Part shown: positions 26,419 to 36,187 of the stretch, one piece after another
How positions within the stretch are numbered: position 1 is the stretch's first letter
How the letters are laid out: every line of letters starts with the position of its first letter
Assembly (NCBI GenBank): GCA_035341855.1
Contig: DAOQWA010000001.1
Location: forward strand, 1 to 64,000
Direction of reading: 5' to 3'
Source: QQVM01 sp035341855
Lineage (GTDB): Bacteria; Bacteroidota; Bacteroidia; AKYH767-A; 2013-40CM-41-45
DNA: 64,000 nt
Position numbers and translations under genes: made by a program
The notes under the pieces: generated by a model
What the model was told of the DNA's origin: nothing
Seen by the model: the letters and a program-made list of their open reading frames with translations, nothing else
The model's database searches: none

Positions 26419-28725
26419 ATGCTGAGAAAATACATTTTGTTTTTATTGATTAATCTAACACCTGCACATATTTTTTCTCAAAAGGCCATCGTAAACGGAA
26501 GTATTACTTCTGCGAATACCGGTGAATCTTTACCCGGGGTAAGCATTCTTGTCAATAACATTCCATTTGCTGCCTCAGATGAAAATGGTCAATATTCACT
26601 TTCACTTGATACAGGAAATGTAAACTTAATATTTCGATACATATCATTCCTGGATAAAGCAGTCAACATTCATTTAAAGGAAAATGAAATCCATACTCTC
26701 GGTATAAGAATGATCACTTCAGCCCACGAACTAAATCATGTTGTTATCAGTGCAGGAAAATTTGAACAAAATATTGAGGATGTTACCATATCAATGGAAG
26801 TTATAAAACCTAAATTGATAGAAGAAAGAAATACAACAAGCATGGACGAAGCGCTGCAACATGTGAATGGTGTATCCATCATTGACGGTCAGGCAAACAT
26901 TCGCGGAGGAAGCGGATGGAGTTATGGTGCCGGCAGCAGGGTGCAGATCCTTGTGGACGACCTTCCCCAACTCACAGCGGATGCAAATGATACAAAATGG
27001 AGTTTCCTGCCGGTAGAAAATCTTGAACAAATCGAAGTGATCAAAGGCGCCTCATCAGTACTTTTTGGGTCTTCTGCCCTCAACGGAGTGATCAATGTCA
27101 GGACTGCATATCCTAAAGAAAAACCACTAACTAAAATAAACGTATTCACAGGAATTTATGATCATGCAGATGTTACTCTTGACGATACTACATATAAAGT
27201 TGACTGGTGGGGATCCATTCCACAAATGTACAACGGTATAAACTTTCTGCACAGTCGCCAGGTTGGCAGACTTGATATAGTTGTAGGAGGAAACATGTTC
27301 CTGGATGAAGGATTTAGAAAAGGGGAACACGAAGAAAGGATCAGGCTTAATAGCAATCTTCGCTATCGCTTTAAAAAAATAGAAGGCCTCTCTGTCGGAG
27401 TAAATCTAAACCACATGAAAACGGATGGCTCACTTTTTTTTCTTTGGAAGAACGATACAAGCGGCGCCTACATACCTGCTGCGAATACACTCAGCGACTA
27501 TACAACCTTTCGAACGAATATCGACCCATTCATTACTTACTTTGATAAAAAAGGAAATACACACAAACTAAGAACTCGCTGGTTTAATACAACAAATCAA
27601 AATAATACAAATCAGGAATCTGAAGCAGATCTGTATTATGGAGAATACCAATTTCAACATAAATTCAAAAACAAGCTTGTCATTACCTCTGGTTTGGTCG
27701 GACAAGGCTCAAAAGTAAGAAGCGAATTGTATGGCGACCATGATGGAAGACAAATTGCAGTTTATGCCCAGGGTGATTATCAATGGAAAAGGATTACAGT
27801 TTCTCTCGGTGGAAGAGCTGAACAAAATAAAGTAGATAGCATCAGCGATGACTGGACTCCGGTAATTAGATCCGGATTGAACTACCGAATAACAAATTCA
27901 ACATTCATTCGAGCTTCGTATGGCCAAGGTTACAGATACCCTGCTATTGCCGAAAAATTCATCCGCACAAATGTTGGCGGAGTAACAATCTATCCAAATC
28001 CGGATCTTGAACCGGAAAAGGGATATAGTCAGGAAATTGCCATTCGTCAAGGTATAAAACTTGGTTCATGGCAAGGTTATTTTGACCTGGCTGTTTTTGA
28101 AAATCGCTATTCGAACATGATCGAGTTCGGCTTTGCAGTCTGGGGAACGAGCGCAGATCCATACGGAGGAAATGGCTTCAAATCCTTAAATATTGGAGAC
28201 ACCCGGATCCGTGGTCTTGAAGGTTCATTCATGGCTCAAGGAAATCTATTTAACGAGATCAAAACTACAATCTCCGGAGGATATACCTATATCGACCCCA
28301 GACAACTTTCTTATGACAGCACATATATTTCCAAGATTGGCGTGCGAAATTATATGGGGAGCGATTCAAGTAACATCCTTAAATATCGCTACAGACATTT
28401 ACTCAAAGCTGATATAGAATTACAATGGAGAAGATTATCTGTTGGTCTGAGTATGCGCTACCATAGCAGAATGGAAAATGTCGATAAAATATTTATCAAC
28501 GGCTTGCTAGATTATGCATTCGCACCCGGATTGGGAATCGGACACTACAGAGAACATAGTGGAAATGGAGATGCAATTTTTGACCTCAGAACTGCAGTAC
28601 GTATAACGAAAGGTCTTAGCTTCTCGTTCCTCATAAAAAATCTATTTAACCACATTTACATGGAACGACCTGCCGACATGCAGCCACCAAGGATATTTGT
28701 GATCCAGGGTAGCCTGGCTTTTTAA
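26419..28725 (+). CDS. TonB-dependent outer membrane receptor
   Basis: A 768-residue TonB-dependent transporter. The start at 26419 gives a proper signal peptide (MLRKYILFLLINLTPAHIFSQ); the frame is open 32 codons further upstream. An N-terminal carboxypeptidase-regulatory domain (AIVNGSITSANTGESLPGVSIL) precedes the plug (QHVNGVSIIDGQANIRGGSGWSYGAG, IEVIKGASSVLFGSSALNGVINVRT) and a barrel with PNPDLEPEKGYSQEIAI and a final aromatic residue. The compact size and plug sequence suit a siderophore, metal or vitamin receptor more than a SusC glycan porin; the substrate is not deducible. It stands alone between dprA (divergent) and kdsB. Confidence 0.88.
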   Translation: MLRKYILFLLINLTPAHIFSQKAIVNGSITSANTGESLPGVSILVNNIPFAASDENGQYSLSLDTGNVNLIFRYISFLDKAVNIHLKENEIHTLGIRMITSAHELNHVVISAGKFEQNIEDVTISMEVIKPKLIEERNTTSMDEALQHVNGVSIIDGQANIRGGSGWSYGAGSRVQILVDDLPQLTADANDTKWSFLPVENLEQIEVIKGASSVLFGSSALNGVINVRTAYPKEKPLTKINVFTGIYDHADVTLDDTTYKVDWWGSIPQMYNGINFLHSRQVGRLDIVVGGNMFLDEGFRKGEHEERIRLNSNLRYRFKKIEGLSVGVNLNHMKTDGSLFFLWKNDTSGAYIPAANTLSDYTTFRTNIDPFITYFDKKGNTHKLRTRWFNTTNQNNTNQESEADLYYGEYQFQHKFKNKLVITSGLVGQGSKVRSELYGDHDGRQIAVYAQGDYQWKRITVSLGGRAEQNKVDSISDDWTPVIRSGLNYRITNSTFIRASYGQGYRYPAIAEKFIRTNVGGVTIYPNPDLEPEKGYSQEIAIRQGIKLGSWQGYFDLAVFENRYSNMIEFGFAVWGTSADPYGGNGFKSLNIGDTRIRGLEGSFMAQGNLFNEIKTTISGGYTYIDPRQLSYDSTYISKIGVRNYMGSDSSNILKYRYRHLLKADIELQWRRLSVGLSMRYHSRMENVDKIFINGLLDYAFAPGLGIGHYREHSGNGDAIFDLRTAVRITKGLSFSFLIKNLFNHIYMERPADMQPPRIFVIQGSLAF

Positions 28726-28815
28726 ATTAAATTTCCGCCGACCAGTATTTAAGGTGAGTAAAAAATTCTTATAAATTCATCCAAGGAACGCATTTCCTCA
28801 CTACTTTTGAACTAC

Positions 28816-29553
28816 ATGAAAATACTAGGAATCATTCCTGCACGTTTTGGCTCCACCCGTTTCCCGGGCAAACCTCTTGTTGATATCGACGGCAAGAGTA
28901 TGATTCAGCGCGTATATGAACAATGTGTAAAATCAAAAAGATTATCGAAGGTGATTATAGCAACCGACGACGATCGGATTTTAAACCATGTCAGAGACTT
29001 TGGCGGCAATGCACTTATGACCTCACCACTTCACCAAAGCGGAACTGATCGCTGCGCAGAGATCCTAAGGCAGGAAAAAAATTATGAATGGAATGTGGTT
29101 ATCAACATTCAGGGAGATGAACCATATATTCACCCTGAACAAATTGATTTGCTTTGCTCTACTTTTGATGACAAGAACACTCAGATCTCTACGCTCGTAA
29201 AAAAAATTAGTTCCCCCGACGAACTGTTCAATCATAACAACGTGAAAGTTGTGATGAACAATAAAAACGAAGCTATTTATTTCAGCCGTTCACCTATTCC
29301 GTACAATAGAAATTTTCCTGAACATGAATGGCTCAAGTATTCTAATTACTATAAACATATTGGAATTTACGGTTACCGCAGCGATGTCCTGCTGGAAATT
29401 GCCGGACTCACAAAAACAAATTTAGAGGTAACCGAATCTCTTGAACAACTAAGATGGATTGAAAATGCTTATGTCATCAAAGCTGCAATTACATCCCTCG
29501 ACAGCATTGCCATCGACACTCCTGAAGACCTTGCCAAGGTTAAAAATTCCTGA
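28816..29553 (+). CDS. kdsB: 3-deoxy-manno-octulosonate cytidylyltransferase
   Basis: A 245-residue CMP-KDO synthetase that activates KDO with CTP for lipopolysaccharide inner-core assembly in the cytoplasm. The nucleotide-binding start MKILGIIPARFGSTRFPGKPL is intact, as are IATDDDRI, INIQGDEP and YFSRSPIPYNR. I use the ATG at 28816 because it places the P-loop-like PARxGSTRxPGK at the usual distance from the N-terminus; the frame also permits a TTG three codons earlier. Converges on the methyltransferase gene with a 5-base gap. Confidence 0.95.
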   Translation: MKILGIIPARFGSTRFPGKPLVDIDGKSMIQRVYEQCVKSKRLSKVIIATDDDRILNHVRDFGGNALMTSPLHQSGTDRCAEILRQEKNYEWNVVINIQGDEPYIHPEQIDLLCSTFDDKNTQISTLVKKISSPDELFNHNNVKVVMNNKNEAIYFSRSPIPYNRNFPEHEWLKYSNYYKHIGIYGYRSDVLLEIAGLTKTNLEVTESLEQLRWIENAYVIKAAITSLDSIAIDTPEDLAKVKNS

Positions 29554-29558
29554 TGATC

Positions 29559-30317
29559 TTAACGAACCCGCTTCACTTCAACCATCCAATCCCATGGATA
29601 AGGTTCTTTGATCCATTTTGGGGGCGCATTCAATTCCGTATCCCAGTCGTATTCTACCTTTTCTACAGCTTCGATGTGAAATGATGAATCATGAAACAGA
29701 GTGAACAGCTCCGGAAAACGATAATGTTTTGTGGGCGTTTCATTTATATAGACTATACCCTCCTCCATTTCCTTTGTGTATTTCGAATCAAAATGCACGA
29801 GCTCACTTCTTGGGATATCTGAAATTTTTACACCCTCCTTGTTATACCAGTCAATCAACGCAAATGCGGAAAGTGACATAGACTCAAAAGCAGGAAGTAC
29901 AAATAAAGCAGTGCCATTCTTATTCAGAGTACTTAATGCATTTGCAAGTATTCGATAATTCCTTTTATTGTTACCCGAAATAGCAACATTGCAACAAATC
30001 AGAAAATCCGTTGATGGAAGATCCACCTTCCCCAGAGCAAGATCCATCACCTGGAATGATACATTATTTCCCGCTATCAATTTTGCTCTTTCAATGCATT
30101 TGCGGGAAATATCAACTGCAGTAATATGTCCAAATAGTGGTGACAGCAAGGGGAGAGCATTGCCAATTCCGCATCCGAAATCAATTATTGTTTTTGAAGA
30201 ATCTGCATGTTCACTCAAATGCTTTTTGATAATGCCTTTCTTATCGTTACGATATACATTAAAAACTTCCTCTTCGTAAGTAGCTGCGTTATTATCCCAA
30301 ATTATTTTGTCGTGCAT
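29559..30317 (-). CDS. Class I SAM-dependent methyltransferase
   Basis: A 252-residue cytosolic methyltransferase. Motif I is IDFGCGIGNALPLL, followed by an acidic strand HITAVDISRKCIERAK and motif IV-like DFLICCNVA. The start is uncertain: the ATG at 30317 begins MHDKIIWDNNAATYEEEVF, a typical N-terminus for this type, whereas the frame extends to a TTG at 30398 (27 more residues). The C-terminal half has many aromatic residues (YPWDWMVEV). Substrate unknown. It does not appear to be part of an operon. Confidence 0.75.
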   Translation of the reverse strand: MHDKIIWDNNAATYEEEVFNVYRNDKKGIIKKHLSEHADSSKTIIDFGCGIGNALPLLSPLFGHITAVDISRKCIERAKLIAGNNVSFQVMDLALGKVDLPSTDFLICCNVAISGNNKRNYRILANALSTLNKNGTALFVLPAFESMSLSAFALIDWYNKEGVKISDIPRSELVHFDSKYTKEMEEGIVYINETPTKHYRFPELFTLFHDSSFHIEAVEKVEYDWDTELNAPPKWIKEPYPWDWMVEVKRVR

Positions 30318-30615
30318 TACAATACGTTTATATGTTTTAGATTCACTCTCAAACTTAATACTCAATTCCGATGATTTCTCATCCACAAAAAGAATCAATC
30401 AACAATTTGAAGTTGGTATTTTCAATGAATTAACAGGAAGTACATGAATGATTGCTGAAAAATCAGGATATTTGAGCTTTCTGTTAATTTAAAAATCCAT
30501 AATACTGAAGTTTCATTGTCAATTTAGTAAATTTATTCATTGCAAAAAAAATATCCATACTCTGAATTTTATAAAAAAATATTACCTGAAAATAAATTGT
30601 AAAAAAAAACATACA

Positions 30616-31926
30616 ATGAGAAAAGTACTGCTATTAGTGATTTTATTTTTTATTTCTCATAACTCTAAATCACAAAGTATCTATTTTCCGCCTCTGTTGG
30701 GAAATACATGGGACACTTTATCTCCATCATCTCTCGGCTGGTGTCAAAATGAGATCGACACATTACTAAATTACCTCGATGCTAAAAACTCAAAAGCATT
30801 TATTCTCTTAAAGGACGGTAAAATCGTAATCGAACAGTACTACGACAACTTTACTGAAGACAGCTTATGGTACTGGGCGTCTGCAGGAAAAACAATCACG
30901 GCATTCATGACAGGGATAGCTCAACAGGAAAACTTCTTATCTATTAGTGATACGAGTTCACAATACCTTGGCGCCGGCTGGACAAGTTGTCTTTCCAATG
31001 ATGAAGAAAAAATCACCATCCGGAATCAGCTCACTATGACCAGTGGTCTTGACGATGGCGGGGATCCATATTGCACGGATGATACATGTCTGATTTGCAT
31101 CTCTGATCCCGGAACACGATGGGCGTATCACAATGCTCCATATACCCTACTTGATGGTGTGATTGAAAACGCAACCGGTCAAACGCTTAATAACTACATC
31201 ACACAAAAATTAAAGACACCAACCGGAATGACCGGCTTCTTTTTAAAAATAGGCTTCAACAATGTTTATTTCAGCACTGCTAGAAGCATGGCTAGATTTG
31301 GTCTGCTGATATTGAATCATGGAAATTGGAACGGGAATCAGATAATGACTGATACAAACTACTTCAACCAAATGGTAAACACATCTCAATCACTCAATAA
31401 TTCCTATGGATATTTGTGGTGGCTGAATGGAAAATCTTCCTTCATGGTACCGGGTTCTCAACTGGTATTCAACGGCTCTTTAAACCCCAGCGCGCCAAAT
31501 GACATGTTCGCAGCACTTGGGCTGAACGGACAGTTCATCAATGTTGTCCCAAGTCAGAATTTGGTTTACATACGATTAGGTGAATCTCCTGGTGTTGGTG
31601 AAGTTCCGTTGGCTATGAATGACACAATATGGCAAATGCTGAATGCTGCTATGTGTAGCACTGCATCCATTGATGAATCATCATTGAGTTCGAAAAATCT
31701 GGAGGTATATCCTAATCCTGCCGATCAAAACGCTTTGGTCGCCCTGGCAGGACAATCATTTGATCTTAGCATCATCGATTGCGCCGGGCGAATTATTCTT
31801 GAGAATAAAAACTGCTATGATTCGATGGAAATAAATACGGCTAATTTTCAAAACGGTATTTATTACGTGAGAGTAAAGAACTCAAACCGGCAAGTCTTTT
31901 ACCGAAAGTTCCTCGTCCTTCGATAA
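30616..31926 (+). CDS. Secreted serine hydrolase (beta-lactamase/class C fold) with T9SS tail
   Basis: A 436-residue exported protein with a signal peptide (MRKVLLLVILFFISHNSKSQ). Residues about 40-345 belong to the serine beta-lactamase-like family: the nucleophile motif SxxK is Ser89-Ala-Gly-Lys92 (WASAGKT), the YxN motif is Tyr171-His-Asn173 (YHNAPY), and LTMTSGLDDG is the usual following loop. Members are esterases, D-aminopeptidases or penicillin-binding relatives; true beta-lactamase activity is unlikely to be its role. The last 80 residues are a T9SS type A tail (EVYPNPADQNA, IIDCAGRIIL, GIYYVRV). The AT-rich 215 bases upstream contain no other gene. Confidence 0.85.
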   Translation: MRKVLLLVILFFISHNSKSQSIYFPPLLGNTWDTLSPSSLGWCQNEIDTLLNYLDAKNSKAFILLKDGKIVIEQYYDNFTEDSLWYWASAGKTITAFMTGIAQQENFLSISDTSSQYLGAGWTSCLSNDEEKITIRNQLTMTSGLDDGGDPYCTDDTCLICISDPGTRWAYHNAPYTLLDGVIENATGQTLNNYITQKLKTPTGMTGFFLKIGFNNVYFSTARSMARFGLLILNHGNWNGNQIMTDTNYFNQMVNTSQSLNNSYGYLWWLNGKSSFMVPGSQLVFNGSLNPSAPNDMFAALGLNGQFINVVPSQNLVYIRLGESPGVGEVPLAMNDTIWQMLNAAMCSTASIDESSLSSKNLEVYPNPADQNALVALAGQSFDLSIIDCAGRIILENKNCYDSMEINTANFQNGIYYVRVKNSNRQVFYRKFLVLR

Positions 31927-31939
31927 ATTCTCTACAGCA

Positions 31940-33745
31940 CTATTTACCAATTAATACTTTCTGACTTTGAGTTGAATTATCAGACAACCAAAGCAAGGAA
32001 TAAATACCGGCAGAAAGATCAGCAACAGGAATCTGAACAGCATTGCGCTTCCCTCCACGAATGGCAACTTCTCTCAGAACGGCTCCTCGAACATCGATCA
32101 GGCGAATCGTTCCTGTCTCCGGAATATGAATTGACAGCTCAAGAAAATCAGATCCTATCCTGGTTAACTCAAATGCTTTAACTTTTTCAAGTTCTTTAAT
32201 CCCGGGCATCAGATAAGTGTATGGAGCAGACGTAAGGATACAACCATTAGCATCTGTTACAATCACAGAATAATCACCTGTCACCAACGGCGTAAGATCA
32301 GAATTCGTTTCACCAACAAGTGTGTCTCCATTCAATAACCATTGATAAGTAACAGCCGGTGACGAGACAAGTAAAGATACCAGTAAACTGATTGTTGGAT
32401 TTGTGGTCGAATAAATACTCACATCAATTGGTTCTGATTGAGCCGACAAGCCACTTACAGAGTCTGACACTGTGACAAAATAAGAACCGGCAGATGAAAC
32501 TTCAATGGATTGAGTGGTTTCTAATGTCGACCACATGTATTGATATCCTGAATCTGCCGTAAGTGTAACACTGCTACCAGGACAAATTTCAGTGGAGCCG
32601 CCAGCCTGAACACATACAGATGGAAGCAACATGGCAAGACTATCGAGCTTTAGGATAAAACCAAAATTATCTATTCCATTACTCGTACTTCCACTTACAA
32701 TATAGCCACCATCACTGCATCGACGCATTTGATTGGGCTTCACACTTCCAATACCGGTGTATGTCCTGCTCCATGATGAATCACCTTGGCTGTCAAGGTG
32801 GAGAAAAATTACGGTATCCTGCCGGTTTAACATGCATGTTACACCATTTCCAGGTCCGGAAACCACTGAAAGCACTTCAGCGCTTGCACCCCAACTAAAG
32901 ACCTTTTGCCAAACAACATTAAAAGCATTGTCCAACTTCAAAAAGTATGGAGAAGAAACTCCACTACCTGTCGGAGTTAATGTAGCACCGATAAAATACT
33001 CATCTGATGCATCATGATCAACAACAGCATTACTGAAGAAAGAAACACCACCCTGAAATGTATCAGGTATTACAAAAGTATTTTGAATCATTCCGCCAAT
33101 ATCGAGCTGACGTATGGCAGGAGCTCCGGAACTATAATCATTAAATGAGGAAAATGAATATTCCGTATTTGAATTTATATCTACTGAAGAACTATTCACC
33201 TGACTACCCAGGCCTTGAAATTCCCAGACATCATCGAGTACCAGGTCAACCTTTTTCAAATTAGAAACATCAACCAAACTAATTGCCTGCTGAAAAATTC
33301 CGGCAACATAACCGGAATCCGGTGTTATTCGCACAGAAGAAACATTTCCGCCTGCTGCGCCACCATCCAACAAACGTCCTGCTCCAAAATTTCCACCGGC
33401 ATCAAGTTGCATAATAAAAGGTTGCGGATAAGGATTTATTGAAGTGTCGGTTGAACTTCCACCTGCAATATAACCTCCTGAATACGGATCAGAAGAAATA
33501 TCAAAAATTGTTTCTGCGCTTGTTCTGAACTGCGGAAAATTCGTCCACATACGATCACCACACTTATCTAACTTCATTATACCCGAACCTGCGGAGTCAA
33601 AGCAAACAATATAAGTTCCGTCCGGATTCTGCTCAGCACCATATATCTTTGTAATATTTATGAAAGTTTCAAAAGTACTTTGTGCAACAAGCTGATTCAA
33701 CATCAAGAACATCACAACAAATGCAGAGAGGGTAATTTTTTTCAT
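31940..33745 (-). CDS. Secreted repeat/Ig-like protein with T9SS tail
   Basis: A 601-residue exported protein (signal peptide MKKITLSAFVVMFLMLNQLVAQ). Residues about 25-375 look like a beta-propeller of the delta-60 kind, with repeated units such as DPYSGGYIAGGSS, TPDSGYVAGIF and CSDGGYIVSGSTSNG followed by LKLD. Residues about 385-510 hold two Ig-like domains (VTLTADSGYQYMWST; YQWLLNGDTLVGE). The final ~80 residues are a T9SS type A-like tail (GTIRLIDVRGAVLRE, GIYSLLWL). No catalytic motif is seen. It converges on the serine hydrolase gene with a 13-base gap. Confidence 0.75.
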   Translation of the reverse strand: MKKITLSAFVVMFLMLNQLVAQSTFETFINITKIYGAEQNPDGTYIVCFDSAGSGIMKLDKCGDRMWTNFPQFRTSAETIFDISSDPYSGGYIAGGSSTDTSINPYPQPFIMQLDAGGNFGAGRLLDGGAAGGNVSSVRITPDSGYVAGIFQQAISLVDVSNLKKVDLVLDDVWEFQGLGSQVNSSSVDINSNTEYSFSSFNDYSSGAPAIRQLDIGGMIQNTFVIPDTFQGGVSFFSNAVVDHDASDEYFIGATLTPTGSGVSSPYFLKLDNAFNVVWQKVFSWGASAEVLSVVSGPGNGVTCMLNRQDTVIFLHLDSQGDSSWSRTYTGIGSVKPNQMRRCSDGGYIVSGSTSNGIDNFGFILKLDSLAMLLPSVCVQAGGSTEICPGSSVTLTADSGYQYMWSTLETTQSIEVSSAGSYFVTVSDSVSGLSAQSEPIDVSIYSTTNPTISLLVSLLVSSPAVTYQWLLNGDTLVGETNSDLTPLVTGDYSVIVTDANGCILTSAPYTYLMPGIKELEKVKAFELTRIGSDFLELSIHIPETGTIRLIDVRGAVLREVAIRGGKRNAVQIPVADLSAGIYSLLWLSDNSTQSQKVLIGK

Positions 33746-33828
33746 AATTTTTGTTTTTGGAATTGCGAGTTTACGAAAAAATGAAGACTTCTCAAATTTT
33801 CATCTACTCAAGTTCCATAAAACTTCGA

Positions 33829-35136
33829 CTATGATTTTCCTAAGCCATTTTTGTAAAAATCAAGACATCTTTGTCTTGCAAACTTATAATCGACTATAGG
33901 TTTAGGATATTTCGGCGTGTTAAATTCCGGCACCCACTTTTTAATATAGATGTGATCGGGATCAAAGCGGCTTGTTTGTGAGTCCATACTAAAAATTCTA
34001 AAATAAGGTGCTGCATCTACGCCGGTACCTGCACACCATTGCCATCCGCCATTATTAGCAGCAAGATCAAAGTCGAGCAATTTCCGGGCAAAATAAGCCT
34101 CCCCCCATCTCCAGTCAATCAAAAGATATTTTGTCAGAAAAGTTGCTGTGATCATGCGAAGCCGGTTATGCATAAAGCCTGTTTGATTCAACTCCCTCAT
34201 TCCTGCATCTACGATTGGGTATCCGGTTCTCCCTTCACACCATAATTCAAAACCCTTTTCATCCTGCAGCCAATTCAATCGATCATAAACAGGTTTGAAG
34301 GCATTGTTCTCTACATGTGGAAAATGCCATAATATGCTCATGTAAAATTCTCTCCATATCAACTCTTCTATCCACTTTTGTGAAACCGATGAAGCCTTCC
34401 TGAATAATTCCCTTATGCTAATTGTTCCAAAGCGCAGATGGATGCTTAACCTGCTTGTCCCGTCCTGTGACGGAATATCCCTTGTCTTCTCATAGCCTTG
34501 AATTACCTTCTTATTTAGAATGGAAGGAGGAAAATCAACAAGAAAGTCATCAAATCCAATAGATGAAAGTGGAAATATTTTACCTGATATATCCGGCATG
34601 AAGTTTTGGAGCAGACTTTCTGACGGCACAGCAGTAAAACTATTCTTTTTCAATATGCTCTTCCATTTTTTTGAGTACGGAGTAAAAACGGTGTAAGGGC
34701 TACCATCATCTTTGCAAACATCATCTCTGTCAAATATAACCTGATCCTTGAACTGATTGAATTCAACACCACCTAAGCTTAAAAATCTTTCAATTTCAGA
34801 ATCCCTGCGAATAGCATATGGCTCATAATCTCTGTTGGAAAACACCTTCCCTATAGAATTTTTTTTTATCAATTTCTTCCATACATCTAAAGGCTTACCA
34901 TACTCAACAAGTAAGGTGGATCCATACTCCCGCATCTGAAGATCAATTTTCTTCAATTGCCGATGAATAAATACAAGACGAGCATCATGTTTGTCATCCA
35001 GCTTATCAAGAATATCCTTATCAAAAATAAATAAGGCACGTAACGGAACTCCTGAGTTTAATGCATGGTAGAGTCCCACATTATCTTCAAGTCTAAGATC
35101 CCTTCTAAACCAGAAATAATTTATATGATCGTTCAA
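33829..35136 (-). CDS. phrB: Deoxyribodipyrimidine photolyase
   Basis: A 435-residue class I CPD photolyase/cryptochrome-family protein that uses light and FAD to split pyrimidine dimers. The N-terminal antenna domain starts NYFWFRRDLRLEDN, and the FAD domain contains EELIWREFYMSILW, GRTGYPIVDAGMRELNQTGFMHNRLRM, and the WRWGEAYFARKLLDFDLAANNGGWQW block. Initiation is at TTG (35136): the only codons between an in-frame stop and this TTG are ATT, TGT and AGT, and the protein otherwise lacks a Met before the conserved strand. It is last in an operon with the MBL-fold and TIGR01777 genes (12-base gap). Confidence 0.93.
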   Translation of the reverse strand: MNDHINYFWFRRDLRLEDNVGLYHALNSGVPLRALFIFDKDILDKLDDKHDARLVFIHRQLKKIDLQMREYGSTLLVEYGKPLDVWKKLIKKNSIGKVFSNRDYEPYAIRRDSEIERFLSLGGVEFNQFKDQVIFDRDDVCKDDGSPYTVFTPYSKKWKSILKKNSFTAVPSESLLQNFMPDISGKIFPLSSIGFDDFLVDFPPSILNKKVIQGYEKTRDIPSQDGTSRLSIHLRFGTISIRELFRKASSVSQKWIEELIWREFYMSILWHFPHVENNAFKPVYDRLNWLQDEKGFELWCEGRTGYPIVDAGMRELNQTGFMHNRLRMITATFLTKYLLIDWRWGEAYFARKLLDFDLAANNGGWQWCAGTGVDAAPYFRIFSMDSQTSRFDPDHIYIKKWVPEFNTPKYPKPIVDYKFARQRCLDFYKNGLGKS

Positions 35137-35148
35137 ACTACAAATTCA

Positions 35149-36186
35149 TTAGTTAAGTCGCCACCAGTTTTTAGCATACTGTTCAGATCCGACCTCGTAA
35201 ACCTCCCCGATCATTGGCGACACAAAATTTTGCTTTTCAATTCCTGCTTGCACACTTAACCTTTCAATAGGTTCGTTCCAGACATGTGTCGACAAGACAA
35301 ACTTTCCCCAATGTACAGGAAATAATATGTCTGCCTTCAAATCCATTGCTGCACGAACAGTTTCTTCAGGACTCATATGAATGAGTGGCCAATTGACACC
35401 GTACTGACCACACTCAAGAAATGCAATATCAAAGTTATTAAATTTATTACCTATGATCTTAAATTGTTCATCATAGCCCGAATCTCCACCGATAAATATT
35501 TTGTGACCATGCAGACGAAGAACGAACGAAGCCCATAATGAGGTGGCACGTTTAATAGTGCGGCCGGAGAAATGTCTGGCCGGAGTCGCAGTGATTTCAA
35601 TACCTGAATCAAGATGGCAACCATTCCACCAATCAAGTTCTGTGATTTTATTTCTGTCAACATTCCAATATTCGAGGTGCGACCCAACACCAAGAGGAGT
35701 TACAATATTTTTGACACGCGGATGAATCTTTGAAATAGTTTTGTAATCAAGGTGATCAAAATGATCATGAGTGATGATTAGCAAATCTATGTTTGGCAAA
35801 TGTTCAGCATTATAATAGTCTGCTCCGGCAAAAGCTTTACCAAAAAAATTCACCGGCGAAGCATTCCCGTTTAATACAGGGTCAACCAATATTGTCAGGC
35901 CTTGTGATCTGATAAGGTAAGATGAATGCCCGAACCAAACTACCGATAGCTTATCAACATTCATATTAAGTAGATCCGTTTTTACAAATGGCAATTCCCT
36001 ATCGGGCTTTACCAACTTAGGCCTGTCATTAAAATCCTTCAATAGTTTGATCATCGAAACATTATTAGGATTTAGGGATGTAGGCTCTATGTTCACAAAA
36101 ATTCCGTCCTTGAAATTTGGTGAGGTCGAATAATTAATTCGTTTTTCATTTTTAGGCTTTCGTCCAAATACTTTTAAGTCTATCAT
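35149..36186 (-). CDS. MBL-fold metallohydrolase, UlaG/NAPE-PLD-like
   Basis: A 345-residue metallo-beta-lactamase-fold hydrolase. The metal site is complete: THDHFDHLD (HxHxDH), ARHFSGR (third His), GGDSGY (bridging Asp) and a late PVHWGKF histidine. The wording VWFGHSSYLI ... LVDPVL and the HWGKF end match the branch containing NAPE-hydrolysing phospholipase D and UlaG-like lactonases. There is no signal peptide, so it is likely cytosolic. It sits 1 base after the TIGR01777 stop and 12 before phrB, so the three are one unit. Substrate in bacteria is unknown. Confidence 0.85.
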   Translation of the reverse strand: MIDLKVFGRKPKNEKRINYSTSPNFKDGIFVNIEPTSLNPNNVSMIKLLKDFNDRPKLVKPDRELPFVKTDLLNMNVDKLSVVWFGHSSYLIRSQGLTILVDPVLNGNASPVNFFGKAFAGADYYNAEHLPNIDLLIITHDHFDHLDYKTISKIHPRVKNIVTPLGVGSHLEYWNVDRNKITELDWWNGCHLDSGIEITATPARHFSGRTIKRATSLWASFVLRLHGHKIFIGGDSGYDEQFKIIGNKFNNFDIAFLECGQYGVNWPLIHMSPEETVRAAMDLKADILFPVHWGKFVLSTHVWNEPIERLSVQAGIEKQNFVSPMIGEVYEVGSEQYAKNWWRLN

Positions 36187-36187
36187 C

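Noticed and set aside
28802..28809. TACTTTTG just upstream of kdsB as a promoter -7 box.
   Set aside because: No TTG/TTTG element lies 19-21 bases upstream and the predicted start site would fall on the ATG; left unsupported.
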